A stretch of DNA of 64,000 bases, from assembly GCF_014642835.1 (NCBI RefSeq), contig NZ_BMJA01000002.1, positions 711,785 through 775,784 on the forward strand, written 5' to 3'. A model generated the notes under the pieces. The model searched no databases. It was not told the origin of the DNA and saw only the letters and a program-made list of their open reading frames with translations. Source of the stretch: Dyella nitratireducens. GTDB lineage: Bacteria > Pseudomonadota > Gammaproteobacteria > Xanthomonadales > Rhodanobacteraceae. The translations under genes and the position numbers were made by a program. Positions 16,621-25,800 of the stretch are shown piece after piece (the first letter of the stretch is position 1; the number at the start of each line of letters is the position of its first letter).

Positions 16621-17430
16621 ATGAAACTACGCAGGCTTGTGCGTAACACGCTTTATGGGTTACTCGATATTCGCGATTCCCTGACCGGGCGCCGTGGGCC
16701 AATGGTGCCACCCCGCCGGCTGATGAATGTCGGAAGCAATTCGCGCTGGTTGAACGACTTCACGTCGATCGGCGACGAGGTATTCGGGTATCTCAAAGAG
16801 GTAGGTGGAGTGAAACCCACCGATCGCGTGCTGGACATTGGATGTGGCGTTGGCCGCTTGGCGATCCCGCTGACCGGCTATCTGACGTCCGGAAGCTATG
16901 AGGGTTTCGATATTGAAAAGGCACCGATCGAGTATTGCCAGCGCGTGATTACGTCGAGGTTCCCAAACTTTCGGTTCAGGCATATCGACCTGTTCAATAC
17001 GCACTACACGCCGAATAGTTCAACTCAGCCGCACGAGTTCCGATTCCCCTATCCGGACAACAGTTTCGACTTCGTATTCTTGACGTCTGTATTCACGCAT
17101 ATGCGTCATCGTGAAGTAGCCAGCTACCTGGCCGAGATTCGTCGCGTTTTGGCTCCAGGTGGACGATGCTTTGCAACATTCTTTCTGCTGAACCAAGAAA
17201 CCGATACAATGATCGAGACTAATCCTCAAACTCTGACGTTCAGGCACCCCATGGAGCATGGACGGGCGAACAACGCAGCCAATCCCGATGCGGCCTTTGC
17301 TTTCGATGAGACATTTATCCGGACCCTCTATCACGACAACGCCATGCAGATAGAACGTCTTGCCTACGGCTCGTGGCGCGGAATACCTAGCACTACTGGT
17401 TATCAAGACACTGTCGTTTCGACCAAGTAA
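16621..17430 (+). CDS. class I SAM-dependent methyltransferase
   Basis: A 269-aa soluble methyltransferase. Motif I, VLDIGCGVGR, is at residues 70-79; the acidic post-I position follows in YEGFDIEKA; motif II-like DNSFDFVFLTSVFTHM and motif III-like RRVLAPGGRCFATFFLL are typical of the Methyltransf_11/25 fold. The substrate is not predictable. It lies alone among island debris: a dead transposase upstream and an IS3 scrap downstream, which suggests it was acquired with the accessory region. A 35-codon frame starts two bases after its stop and may be the beginning of a lost partner gene. Confidence 0.8.
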   Translation: MKLRRLVRNTLYGLLDIRDSLTGRRGPMVPPRRLMNVGSNSRWLNDFTSIGDEVFGYLKEVGGVKPTDRVLDIGCGVGRLAIPLTGYLTSGSYEGFDIEKAPIEYCQRVITSRFPNFRFRHIDLFNTHYTPNSSTQPHEFRFPYPDNSFDFVFLTSVFTHMRHREVASYLAEIRRVLAPGGRCFATFFLLNQETDTMIETNPQTLTFRHPMEHGRANNAANPDAAFAFDETFIRTLYHDNAMQIERLAYGSWRGIPSTTGYQDTVVSTK

Positions 17431-17432
17431 GG

Positions 17433-17540
17433 ATGGAAGGTAATTATCTTATCTCCGATCCAATCATTGAGTTGCTGAAGGCGTGCCTACAGGAGCAACA
17501 GTTCATTGATGGCCAAAACGTGAGATGTGGGCTCCACTAA
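17433..17540 (+). CDS. 35-aa frame, possibly a truncated gene start
   Basis: ATG two bases after the methyltransferase stop begins MEGNYLISDPIIELLKACLQ, a helix-like coding start. The frame ends inside the hairpin at 17528-17560. It could be the head of an operon partner cut by the rearrangement that brought in the IS3 fragment. Support is weak. Confidence 0.25.
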   Translation: MEGNYLISDPIIELLKACLQEQQFIDGQNVRCGLH

Positions 17541-17560
17541 ACCAAAGCTAGTGGGGCCCA
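17528..17560. terminator. strong 12-bp hairpin
   Basis: TGGGCTCCACTA (17528-17539) pairs with TAGTGGGGCCCA (17549-17560) with one G-T wobble and a nine-base loop. No T run follows. It could terminate the methyltransferase transcript or be part of a lost mobile-element end. Confidence 0.35.
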
Positions 17561-17647
17561 TAGGTGCCAAACCAAGACGTTGCGGCGGCACAAGGTGTGC
17601 CGCGAGCACATCATCTCGCAGCACGTTCTTGATGACGAAGAATTCAT

Positions 17648-17873
17648 CACGACAATACCGTCATGGAGAGCTTTTTCAGCTCGCTCAAGCAGGGGCTGAT
17701 GTATCACGAACGTTTCAAAGATCGTGATACGGCCAGAGCTCTCATTTTTGAATACGTCGAAAGCCTCTATAACCGGCAACGATTACATAGTAGCTTGAGC
17801 TACCACACCCTCGACGCTTTCGAGAGAATGGCTGAGGTGACTAATTAAACTGTCCGTGGAAACGGGGTCGCTC
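17648..17873 (+). mobile_element. IS3-family transposase C-terminal fragment
   Basis: The frame HDNTVMESFFSSLKQGLMYH through YVESLYNRQRLHSSLSYHTL is the last 65 residues of an IS3-family DDE transposase (OrfB). It includes the catalytic Glu of MESFF and the K/R seven residues later. The stop codon is at 17846-17848. It is followed by ACTGTCCGTGGAAACGGGGTC, which resembles an IS3 terminal repeat. The N-terminal two thirds and the left end are missing, so it is a dead remnant. Confidence 0.7.
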
Positions 17874-18005
17874 AACCTGAACCTTGTTTTGCCAGGCGTG
17901 TACTACTATCGTGCTTGTTACTGCAGCCCGATGATGGGTGGGTTTATCAGTGAAGAGCAAATTGGAAAATTAATTGAAACGCGATTAGCATGTGAGGTTC
18001 GTGGT
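17856..18005 (+). pseudogene. orphan RHS core fragment
   Basis: Codons from 17896 to 17957 read VYYYRACYCSPMMGGFISEE, the RHS core signature of the two large genes with decay (R to C, Y to C). It joins directly to the IS3 fragment on its left and to unrelated, AT-rich tip DNA on its right. It is what remains of a third RHS cassette. Confidence 0.75.
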
Positions 18006-18263
18006 ATGGATTGGCTCACGGCTTTTTTTTCTGATTGGATGTCTCCAGCTTATTTATTTGTTTCATTGTTGCTTGGGCTGTTGTCATGTCTTCTGTTATC
18101 AAATAAAAATCATGAATCTTTGCGATTTTTCAATAAAAGATCAAGGTTCGTAAGATTTTTTTGCGCGATGTTTTTTATTACATTTTCTATGATATCACTA
18201 TATGCTTCTCACGGCGCGCTAGCTTTTCAGTACTATCTGGATATTAAAAAATTTCATCCATAA
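18006..18263 (+). CDS. small membrane protein behind RHS fragment, 85 aa
   Basis: ATG at 18006 has GAGG eight bases upstream and gives MDWLTAFFSDWMSPAYLFVS followed by a hydrophobic helix (LLLGLLSCLLL), a basic loop (NKNHESLRFFNKRSRFVR), a second helix (FFCAMFFITFSMISLYA) and a short end. The frame is also open to the RHS scrap upstream, but the ribosome site suggests independent translation. It may be an immunity gene left from the third RHS cassette. The DNA is clearly AT-rich compared with the chromosome. Confidence 0.5.
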   Translation: MDWLTAFFSDWMSPAYLFVSLLLGLLSCLLLSNKNHESLRFFNKRSRFVRFFCAMFFITFSMISLYASHGALAFQYYLDIKKFHP

Positions 18264-18366
18264 CGCGAGTTATACATAATGCAATCTAATTAATGGTTTC
18301 AATTGAATAGGGTGAATCAGGGTTCATCATTTTGCTACTAGCGTCAATTGTATGCAGAGCGGTGTA

Positions 18367-18435
18367 ATGCTGTGTAGATCGCATTTTTATCGCGACTTAC
18401 AGGTCCATCTTTCAAGGCCAGAGCACAAGTGCTGA
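18367..18435 (+). pseudogene. decayed end of RHS tip 1
   Basis: MLCRSHFYRDLQVHLSRPEHKC and a stop match the last codons of tip 1 in the full-length RHS gene (MMVCKSHFYCAR ... KPKHKC). The stop is followed, as in the intact locus, by the small membrane gene. This shows that a complete tip-1 module once stood here. Confidence 0.6.
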
Positions 18436-18455
18436 GTTGAATTAAGCAATCATGC

Positions 18456-18662
18456 ATGAAAAGATTTGATCCATCTATGATATTTAAGGGTCGCCGATTT
18501 CTTGGCGTTCGATTATGGCTGTACACATTTCCGTTCGCGGGAATCGGCTTTTTCCTATTCTTGACAGGGCAGAAGGCGCTTGGATTTTTTTTTCTTGTCT
18601 CTTGGATTTCGACTGTGATCGGATTCTTTATCCATATTTCCCATTGGCGAGATCACGAATAG
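18456..18662 (+). CDS. small two-helix membrane protein, copy 2, 68 aa
   Basis: Nearly identical to the protein at 10800-11009 (changes such as LTMIFKE to PSMIFKG, KTIGLL to KALGFF, DRE to DHE). It has the same basic start, two membrane helices and HISHW end. The reading frame is intact although the RHS tip before it is decayed, so it may be kept as protection against tip 1 (orphan immunity); that role is inferred. Confidence 0.6.
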   Translation: MKRFDPSMIFKGRRFLGVRLWLYTFPFAGIGFFLFLTGQKALGFFFLVSWISTVIGFFIHISHWRDHE

Positions 18663-18780
18663 GGATATTCCGTCCCAGGTAACCTCCCATGACTCTTTAG
18701 CGCTATTGGATACGATTTCAGTTCGATCTTTCCCAGTCCGGCCCAAAGCCGGGGTGTGGTGTAACAGCCCATGACTATGA
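18456..18780 (+). repeat. direct repeat around small membrane gene, copy 2
   Basis: Counterpart of 10800-11124. Here the repeat continues naturally into the rest of the GCGVTAHDYE gene, so this is the ancestral right-hand side. Confidence 0.85.
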
Positions 18781-18958
18781 AGATGCCTTGGTGATTTTGC
18801 GTAGCACTGTCTTTCGGGATAGGGAGATGCCCGTTATCGAGCAGGTTATCGAAGGAGTGGACATCTTTTCGTTGGATCAAAAACACGTCATCCCAAATAT
18901 GGAGGTGCCTGTTTGGAGAGGAGTTTGGTATCCAAAGGGATACTCTCAAACGCCATAG
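18689..18958 (+). pseudogene. GCGVTAHDYE-family small gene with a stop at codon 4
   Basis: From ATG 18689 the frame reads MTL, TAG, RYWIRFQFDLSQ, GCGVTAHDYEDALVILRSTV, then VIEGVDIFSLD, HVIPNMEVPVWRGVWYPKGY and a natural stop (90 codons). The truncated copy at 11035 has CGG where this has TAG, so the stop is a mutation or a sequencing error. Apart from it the frame is open and typical of a conserved family of about 90-100 residues common in proteobacteria. No function is known to me. It may belong to the RHS immunity set. Confidence 0.65.
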
Positions 18959-19169
18959 CTCTGAGCTAGCCTAAGTCTATGCTTAGATCACTTGCCGAAG
19001 ACTTGCGACAGGACGACGACGTTCACTTTGCAAAAACACAAAGATCGGGACGGGTTTGGTTAAGCGGCTTAACTTCTTTCTAGCTACCTTGCTGCCCGCT
19101 TTCAGCCAAATCAAACAAAGCATGGCAGGCACTTGGTGCAATCAAGCCCTCGACAAACATCGATCATCA

Positions 19170-19620
19170 ATGATGAAAAGGCGACTTAGTGTTTTGCTGT
19201 GTTTCTTCTTGGCATTCGGCGCTTATGCTACGAATTGGCTAAGTCCTCCGCCAACACTCAATCAAAAGGTTTCGGACCAAGAAGTCTCCGACTCAGACTT
19301 CTTTGAAGTTCCGGTTTCAAAGTTTGAAGCGGCTGAGGAATCTCTGAAGACGGATGCTTAATGTCTCGCTGAGAAGCAACGAGGCTTCCTATTACGGTCA
19401 CCCGGGATTTCAGTGCAGCTCGCCGAGGAGGCTTTATTTGGTACGCGCGTCCTTTGGCAACGGCGGCACCGGTAAGTTTTCGATGTACTGGCGGGGGGCC
19501 TGGCTTGTTATTTCACATATGTCGCTCGGGCCATCCGGAGAGCCTAGGCGATCCGCGCTGGTAGCCTGCCTTTCCAAGGTTCCCGTTGCTGTTTATGGCG
19601 CCATCGGTGGAGCGCTTTAA
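19170..19620 (+). pseudogene. small secreted protein split by a frameshift
   Basis: ATG 19170 begins MMKRRLSVLLCFFLAFGAYA, a signal peptide, and continues to a stop at 19361 (KFEAAEESLKTDA). The +1 frame from 19354 continues with LNVSLRSNEASYYGHPGFQC, LYLVRASFGNGGTGKFSMYW and RSALVACLSKVPVAVYG to 19620, which reads like the second half of one secreted protein of about 150 aa. A one-base change near 19357 would join them. Two overlapping genes are the alternative. No function is assigned. Confidence 0.45.
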
Positions 19621-19814
19621 CTACAACGTACCGAAACTAAAGGGGGAGGCCCGCCTCATAACGTCCACCTTCGCGCTTACGTACCTCAATTTCACGTTCC
19701 GGCAGCTACTTTTTAATTTCAGCGCACCGTGACGCATGCCCGCGGGCGTGCGAAAAACGCCGGGGCATCGGATCTGCCCCAGCGGAAGTTCGTTACCGAG
19801 CCGGGCCGGGAGCG

Positions 19815-22800
19815 ATGTTCAAGACCAGCCAATCCGTTCTGTTGCAGGCTGCATTACATGCCCATTCGGCGGCCGAATCCTTGGCGGCGGCCGAGCAATC
19901 GATGGAGCCGGCGCTGCGGGCGGAGTTGTTCAGCGCCGAGCAGATGGAGCAGCACGGCATCGGGCTGGCCAAGCAGCACAAGCTGAGCCCGCGCTCGTCC
20001 TCGGATCGGCTGCTCAAACGCCTGGATGAAAACGCAACGCTACTGGTGCAGGCGTGTGAAGCGTTGACGGCGGCGGCCAAGAGCAGCCGGCGCATGTCGC
20101 CGGCGGCGGAATGGTTGCTGGACAACTACTACCTGATCGAAGACCAGATCCGCATCGCGCGTAAGCACTTGCCGCGGCGCTACAACCGCGAGTTGCCGTG
20201 CCTGGTGCAGGAAGGCGAGGGCAGTGGCTTGCCGCGCGTATACGTGCTGGCGCTGGAAACCATCTCGCATGGCGATGGCCGGGTGGATGATGAAAGCCTG
20301 GGCCGTTTTATCACCGCCTATCAGAGCGTGCAGCCGCTGAAGCTGGGTGAGCTGTGGGCCATTCCCATCATGCTGCGCCTGGCGCTGATCGAAAACCTGC
20401 GCCGCGCGGCGGTGCGTGTGCTGTCGGATTGGCGTTACCGCGACCAGGCCGGCAAATGGGCCGATCTGCTGGTGGAGATCGCCGAGCGCGATCCAAAGAG
20501 CGTGGTGATCGGCGTGGCCGACATGGCGCGCTCCGATCCGCCGATGACCAGCGCTTTTGTGGCGGAACTTGCGCGCCGTCTGCAGGGGCAGAGTCCCGTA
20601 CTGGCGATGCCGCTGACCTGGGTGGAGCAGCGCCTGGCTGAAACCGGTTCCGGCATTGAACATGAATTGCAGCTCGAAGCGCAGGAGCAGGCCGCCAACC
20701 AGGTTTCCGTCGGCAACAGCATTGGCACGCTGCGTCATCTGTCAGCGATCGATTGGCATGCGTTCGTCGAGCGCTTGAGCATCGTCGAGCAGGCGTTGCA
20801 GAAAGATCCGGCTGGGGTGCATCCGCACATGGATTTCGCCACGCGCGACCAATACCGCCACGTGATCGAGCGGTTGGCGCGTTCGAGCAACTTTGCCGAA
20901 GGCGAGATTGCGCAGCAGGCGGTCGAACTCGCCACGGCCCACGCGACGGAGCACACGGTCGCCGGCATCGGCGCACACGTAGGCTATTACTTGATCGACG
21001 AGGGGCTGCCCGCGTTAGAACAGAAGGCCGGCTACCGCTATCACGCGTGGGCCAACCTGCGGCGCGCGCTGCAACGTCACGCGCTGGTGTTGTACCTGGG
21101 CATGACGACCTTGCTCACGCTGGCATTCGCCGTACCGATGGTGCGAGCCGCCAGCATCAGCGGATTTCCGGATTGGGCGCTGGTGCTGATTGCCATCCCG
21201 GCTTTGCTGGCCACCAGCCAGTTCGCGCTGGGGCTGGTGAACTGGATTGTCACCGTGACGACCTCGCCCAGCATGCTTCCGCGCATGGATTACGCACGCG
21301 GTGTGCCACCTGCCTCACGCACGCTGGTGGCGGTGCCGGCCTTGCTGGGCAGCGCACAAGATGTGGAAGACATGATCGAAGCGCTGGAAGTGCACTTTCT
21401 GGCCAACCGCGACCAGAACGTGCACTTTGCCCTGCTCAGTGACTTCAAGGATGCGGACGAGGAATGGCTGGAAAACGACCAGCCCATCCTGCGTCTTGCG
21501 CGGCAACATCTGGAAGCCTTGAACGCGAAGTACGCTCCAGGTTCCGGTGATCGCTTTTTCCTGTTGCATCGTCCTCGCCGCTTCAATGCCGCGGACAAGC
21601 TATGGATGGGCTACGAGCGCAAGCGCGGCAAGCTCACCGATCTCAACAACCTTCTCCGCACGGGCAACACGGCAGCGTTCATGCTCACCGTGGGGCCGAT
21701 GGAGTCGCTGCGCAGCATCCGTTACGTGATCACGCTGGATGCGGACACCCAGCTGCCGCGCGACACCGCGCAGGCGTTGGCCAGTGTGATGGCGCATCCG
21801 CTCAACCGCCCGGCGTACGATGCATCGACAGGCCGCATGCTGCGCGGCCACGGCATTTTGCAACCGCGCTTGGGCATCAGCTTGCCCAGCAGCGGCCGCT
21901 CGCGCTACGCCATGCTGTTCGGCAGCGAAGTGGGTATCGATCCGTATACACGCATGGTGTCGGATGTCTATCAGGATTTTTTCGGTGAAGGCTCCTTCAT
22001 CGGCAAGGGCATCTACGATGTGGAAGCCATCGCGCAATCGCTGGATGACCGCTTCCCCGACAACACCATTCTCAGCCATGACCTGATCGAAGGCTGCTAT
22101 GCCCGCTCCGGCCTGCTCAGCGATGTGCCGCTGTATGAGGAATACCCATCCAGCTACGTCGGCGATTACCAGCGCCGCCACCGCTGGATTCGCGGCGACT
22201 GGCAGTTGCTGCCGTGGATGTTGTCGCGCGTGCCCGACGCACAGCGCGAGTGGGTGAAGAACACGCTGGATGGCCTGTCGCGCTGGAAGATCTTCGACAA
22301 TCTGCGGCGCAGCCTGGTGCCGCCTTCGTTCGTGGCCTTGCTGCTGATTGCCTGGCTCGGTTTCACGCAACCGATCATCTGGACGGTGGCGATACTGGCT
22401 TTGCTGTTTACCTTGCCGTTGTTGTCCTCGCTGCTGGCGATCGTGCAAAAGCAGGAAGACATCACGCTCACCTCGCATCTGAAGTCCGCCCTGACGCCGG
22501 CCGGCCAGCACATCGCACGCGCGCTGTTCAACCTGACCACCTTGCCGCACGAGGCGTATTACAGCCTCGATGCGATCGTACGCACGCTATGGCGCATGGC
22601 GGTGAGCGGACGAAACCTGTTGCAATGGCGCACCTCGCGCGACGTGGCGCAGGAAGGACCGCACACCGCCGCGCGCACGTATCGCTTGATGTGGGTCAAT
22701 CCTGCGCTGGCTGTGTTGACGGCTGCAGCGGTGTGGTCGCGTCAGCCGCTGGCGCTCGCGCCAGCCGTGCCGGTATTGCTGCTGTGGTTCCTCGGCCCGG

Positions 22801-25800
22801 TGGTGGTGCGCCGGTCGAGCGAACGGCGCAAGGAAGTGGCCTTCGTGCCTTCGCGTCGGCAGACACGCTTTATGCGCTCGCTCTCGCGCCGCATCTGGGC
22901 TTTCTTCGAAACCTATGTCGGCCCGGAAGATAACTGGCTGCCGCCCGACAACGTGCAGGAAGTGCCAGCCTTGGTGGTGGCACATCGCACGTCGCCGACC
23001 AATATCGGATTGTCGCTGCTGTCCTGCCTTACCGCCTACGATTTCGGTTACATCACCGCCGGGCGGCTGCTCGACCGTGTCGCCAAGACCGTGCAGACCT
23101 TGCAGGGCATGTCGCGCTATCGTGGGCATTTGTACAACTGGTACGACACCGTCACGCTGCAACCGCTTGCGCCGAATTACGTATCTTCCGTGGATAGCGG
23201 CAATCTTGCCGCGCATCTGCTGGTGCTGCGGCCCGGCTTGCTGGCCTTGCTCGACGAACCGGTGTTCCATCCGCGCTCGCTGGAGGGCCTGCGCGATACG
23301 CTCACGCTGATGCGCGATGCCATGCCGGATGGCAACGCCAACGCCGCCATCGCCAGCTTGCGCCAGTTGCTGCGCGACCATGTGCAGGAGCCGCCCGCAT
23401 CGCTGGATCGCGTGTTGATCCATCTGGTGGACCTGCAGATGCGTATCGACAGCCTCGGTACCGCCGTTCCCCGCGATGGCAACGACGAGACCCATTTCTG
23501 GCATGAGCGCTTGCGCGAGCAGCTCGCCGATATTCGCCACGAGGTGGAGCTGGTCTCCGCATGGGCCACCCACTTGTCGGAGCAGGAAGGTATTCCAAGT
23601 TTGCGCCAGCTGCTGCTTGCCGCCGGCACCGGCGGCGATAGCGAGTCGTCCAGCCCGAAGGCGCGCCGTGATGAAATCTTGCGTCTGTCGTCGAGCATCT
23701 CGGAGCTGGCGACGATGGATTTCCGTTTCCTGTTCGATCCGCGCAAGAAGCTGTTGTCCATCGGCTACAACGTCGACGAGCGCCGTCTGGATGCCAGCTG
23801 TTACGACCTGCTTGCCTCCGAAGCGCGTCTCGCCAGTTACCTTGCGATTGCGCAAGGGCAGTTGCCGCAAGACAACTGGTTTGCGCTGGGCCGCCTGCTT
23901 ACCACCGCGGGCGGCAAGCCGGTGTTGTTGTCATGGTCGGGCTCGATGTTCGAATACCTGATGCCGATGCTGGTGATGCCCACCTACGAAGGCACGCTGC
24001 TGGACCAGACCTGCCGTGCCGCCGTGCGGCGCCAGATCGACTACGGCCAGCAAGCCGGCGTGCCGTGGGGTGTTTCGGAATCGGGTTACAACACGGTCGA
24101 CGTGCATCTGAATTACCAATACCGCGCGTTCGGCGTGCCGGGCTTGGGCCTGAAGCGCGGCTTGGGCGAAGACGTGGTGATCGCACCTTATGCAAGCGTG
24201 ATGGCCTTGATGGTGGCGCCGGCTGACGCGTATGCAAACCTCGAGCGGCTGGCAGCTGACGGCAGGCGAGGGCGTTTCGGTTTCTACGAAGCGGTCGATT
24301 ACACGCCGGCACGTGTGCCGCATGGGCAGACGGCGGTGACCATATCGTCGTTCATGGCGCACCACCAGGGCATGAGCCTGCTGTCGCTGGCCTATCTGCT
24401 GCTGGATCAGCCGATGCAGAAGCGCTTCGACAACGATCCGCAATTCCGCGCCGTCTCGCTGCTATTGCAGGAGCGTGTGCCGAAGAACGCCACCGAATAC
24501 CTGCAGAGCGTCGGTTTCGAGACCTGGCAGACCGGCATGGCCACCGCCGACAATCCGCTGCGCGTGTTCACCGATCCGAACATGCCGCGGCCTGCGGTGC
24601 AGTTGTTGTCGAACGGCCGCTATCACGTGATGGTCAGCAGTGCGGGCGGTGGCTACAGCCGTTGCCGTGATCTTGCCGTGCATCGTTGGCACGAGGACAT
24701 CACCCGCGACAACTGGGGGCAATTCTGTTATCTGCGCGACGTGGAAACCGGCGAGTTCTGGTCCACTACCTACCAGCCCACGCTGGCGAAATCCGATCAC
24801 TACGAAGCCATTTTCTCCGATGCACGCGCGGAATTCCGTGTGCGCAAGCACCACTACGATGCGCATACCGAGATCGTCGTATCGCCCGAAGACGATATCG
24901 AGCTGCGTCGTGTGCGCCTGACCAACCGCGGCCGGCGTCCGCGCACCATCGAGATCACCACGTTTGCCGAACTGGTGATCGCACCAGCCATGGCCGATGC
25001 CTCGCATCCGGCCTTTAGCAATCTCTTCGTGCAGACCGAATGGGTCGCCGCAACGCAGGCCTTGATCGGCACGCGCCGCCCGCGTGCGAACGACGAACGC
25101 GTACCGTGGATGTGCCATGTGATGGCCGTGCACGATGCGATGATCGACGAGATCTCATACGAGACGGATCGCGCGACATTCGTCGGTCGCAGCCGCAGCA
25201 TCGTGAAACCCTCGGCGCTGAGCAAGCTGGCATCGCATGCGCAGCTTTCCAACACGGTGGGCTCAGTACTCGATCCGATCGTGTCGATTCGTGTGCGTAT
25301 CACCTTGCCGCCGGAAGCTTCGGCGACCATCGATGTCGTCACGGGCGTTGCCGAAAACCGCGACGCCTGTTTGCATCTAGCCGACAAATACCGCGACCGT
25401 CACCTGGCCGACCGCGTGTTCGATCTCGCCTGGACACACAGTCAGGTGTCGCTACAGCAGCTCAACGCGACGCATGCCGATGCGCGACTCTATGAGCGCA
25501 TGGCCGCTTCCATTCTTTATGCCAATACTTTGCTGCGCGCCGAAGCGAGCGTGTTGCAGGCCAACCGGCGCGGGCAATCGGGTTTGTGGGGGCAAGCGAT
25601 TTCGGGTGATCTGCCGATCGTGCTGCTGCGTATCGGCGATATCGCCAACATCGAGTTGGTGCGTCAGGTGGTGCAAGCGCACGCATATTGGCGCATGAAA
25701 GGCATGACGGTGGATCTGGTGATCTGGAACGAGGATCAAGCGGGCTATCGCCAGGAATTGCAGGACCTGATCCTGGGCCTGATCGCTTCGAGTACGGAGG

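Noticed and set aside
17528-17560. integron attC site
   Set aside because: The hairpin has a fully paired stem with a short loop and lacks the R and L box spacing and an extrahelical base pattern; no integrase or cassette array is present.
22587-23870. long minus-strand frames in the 20-28 kb region
   Set aside because: Codon-bias shadows of ndvB without family motifs.
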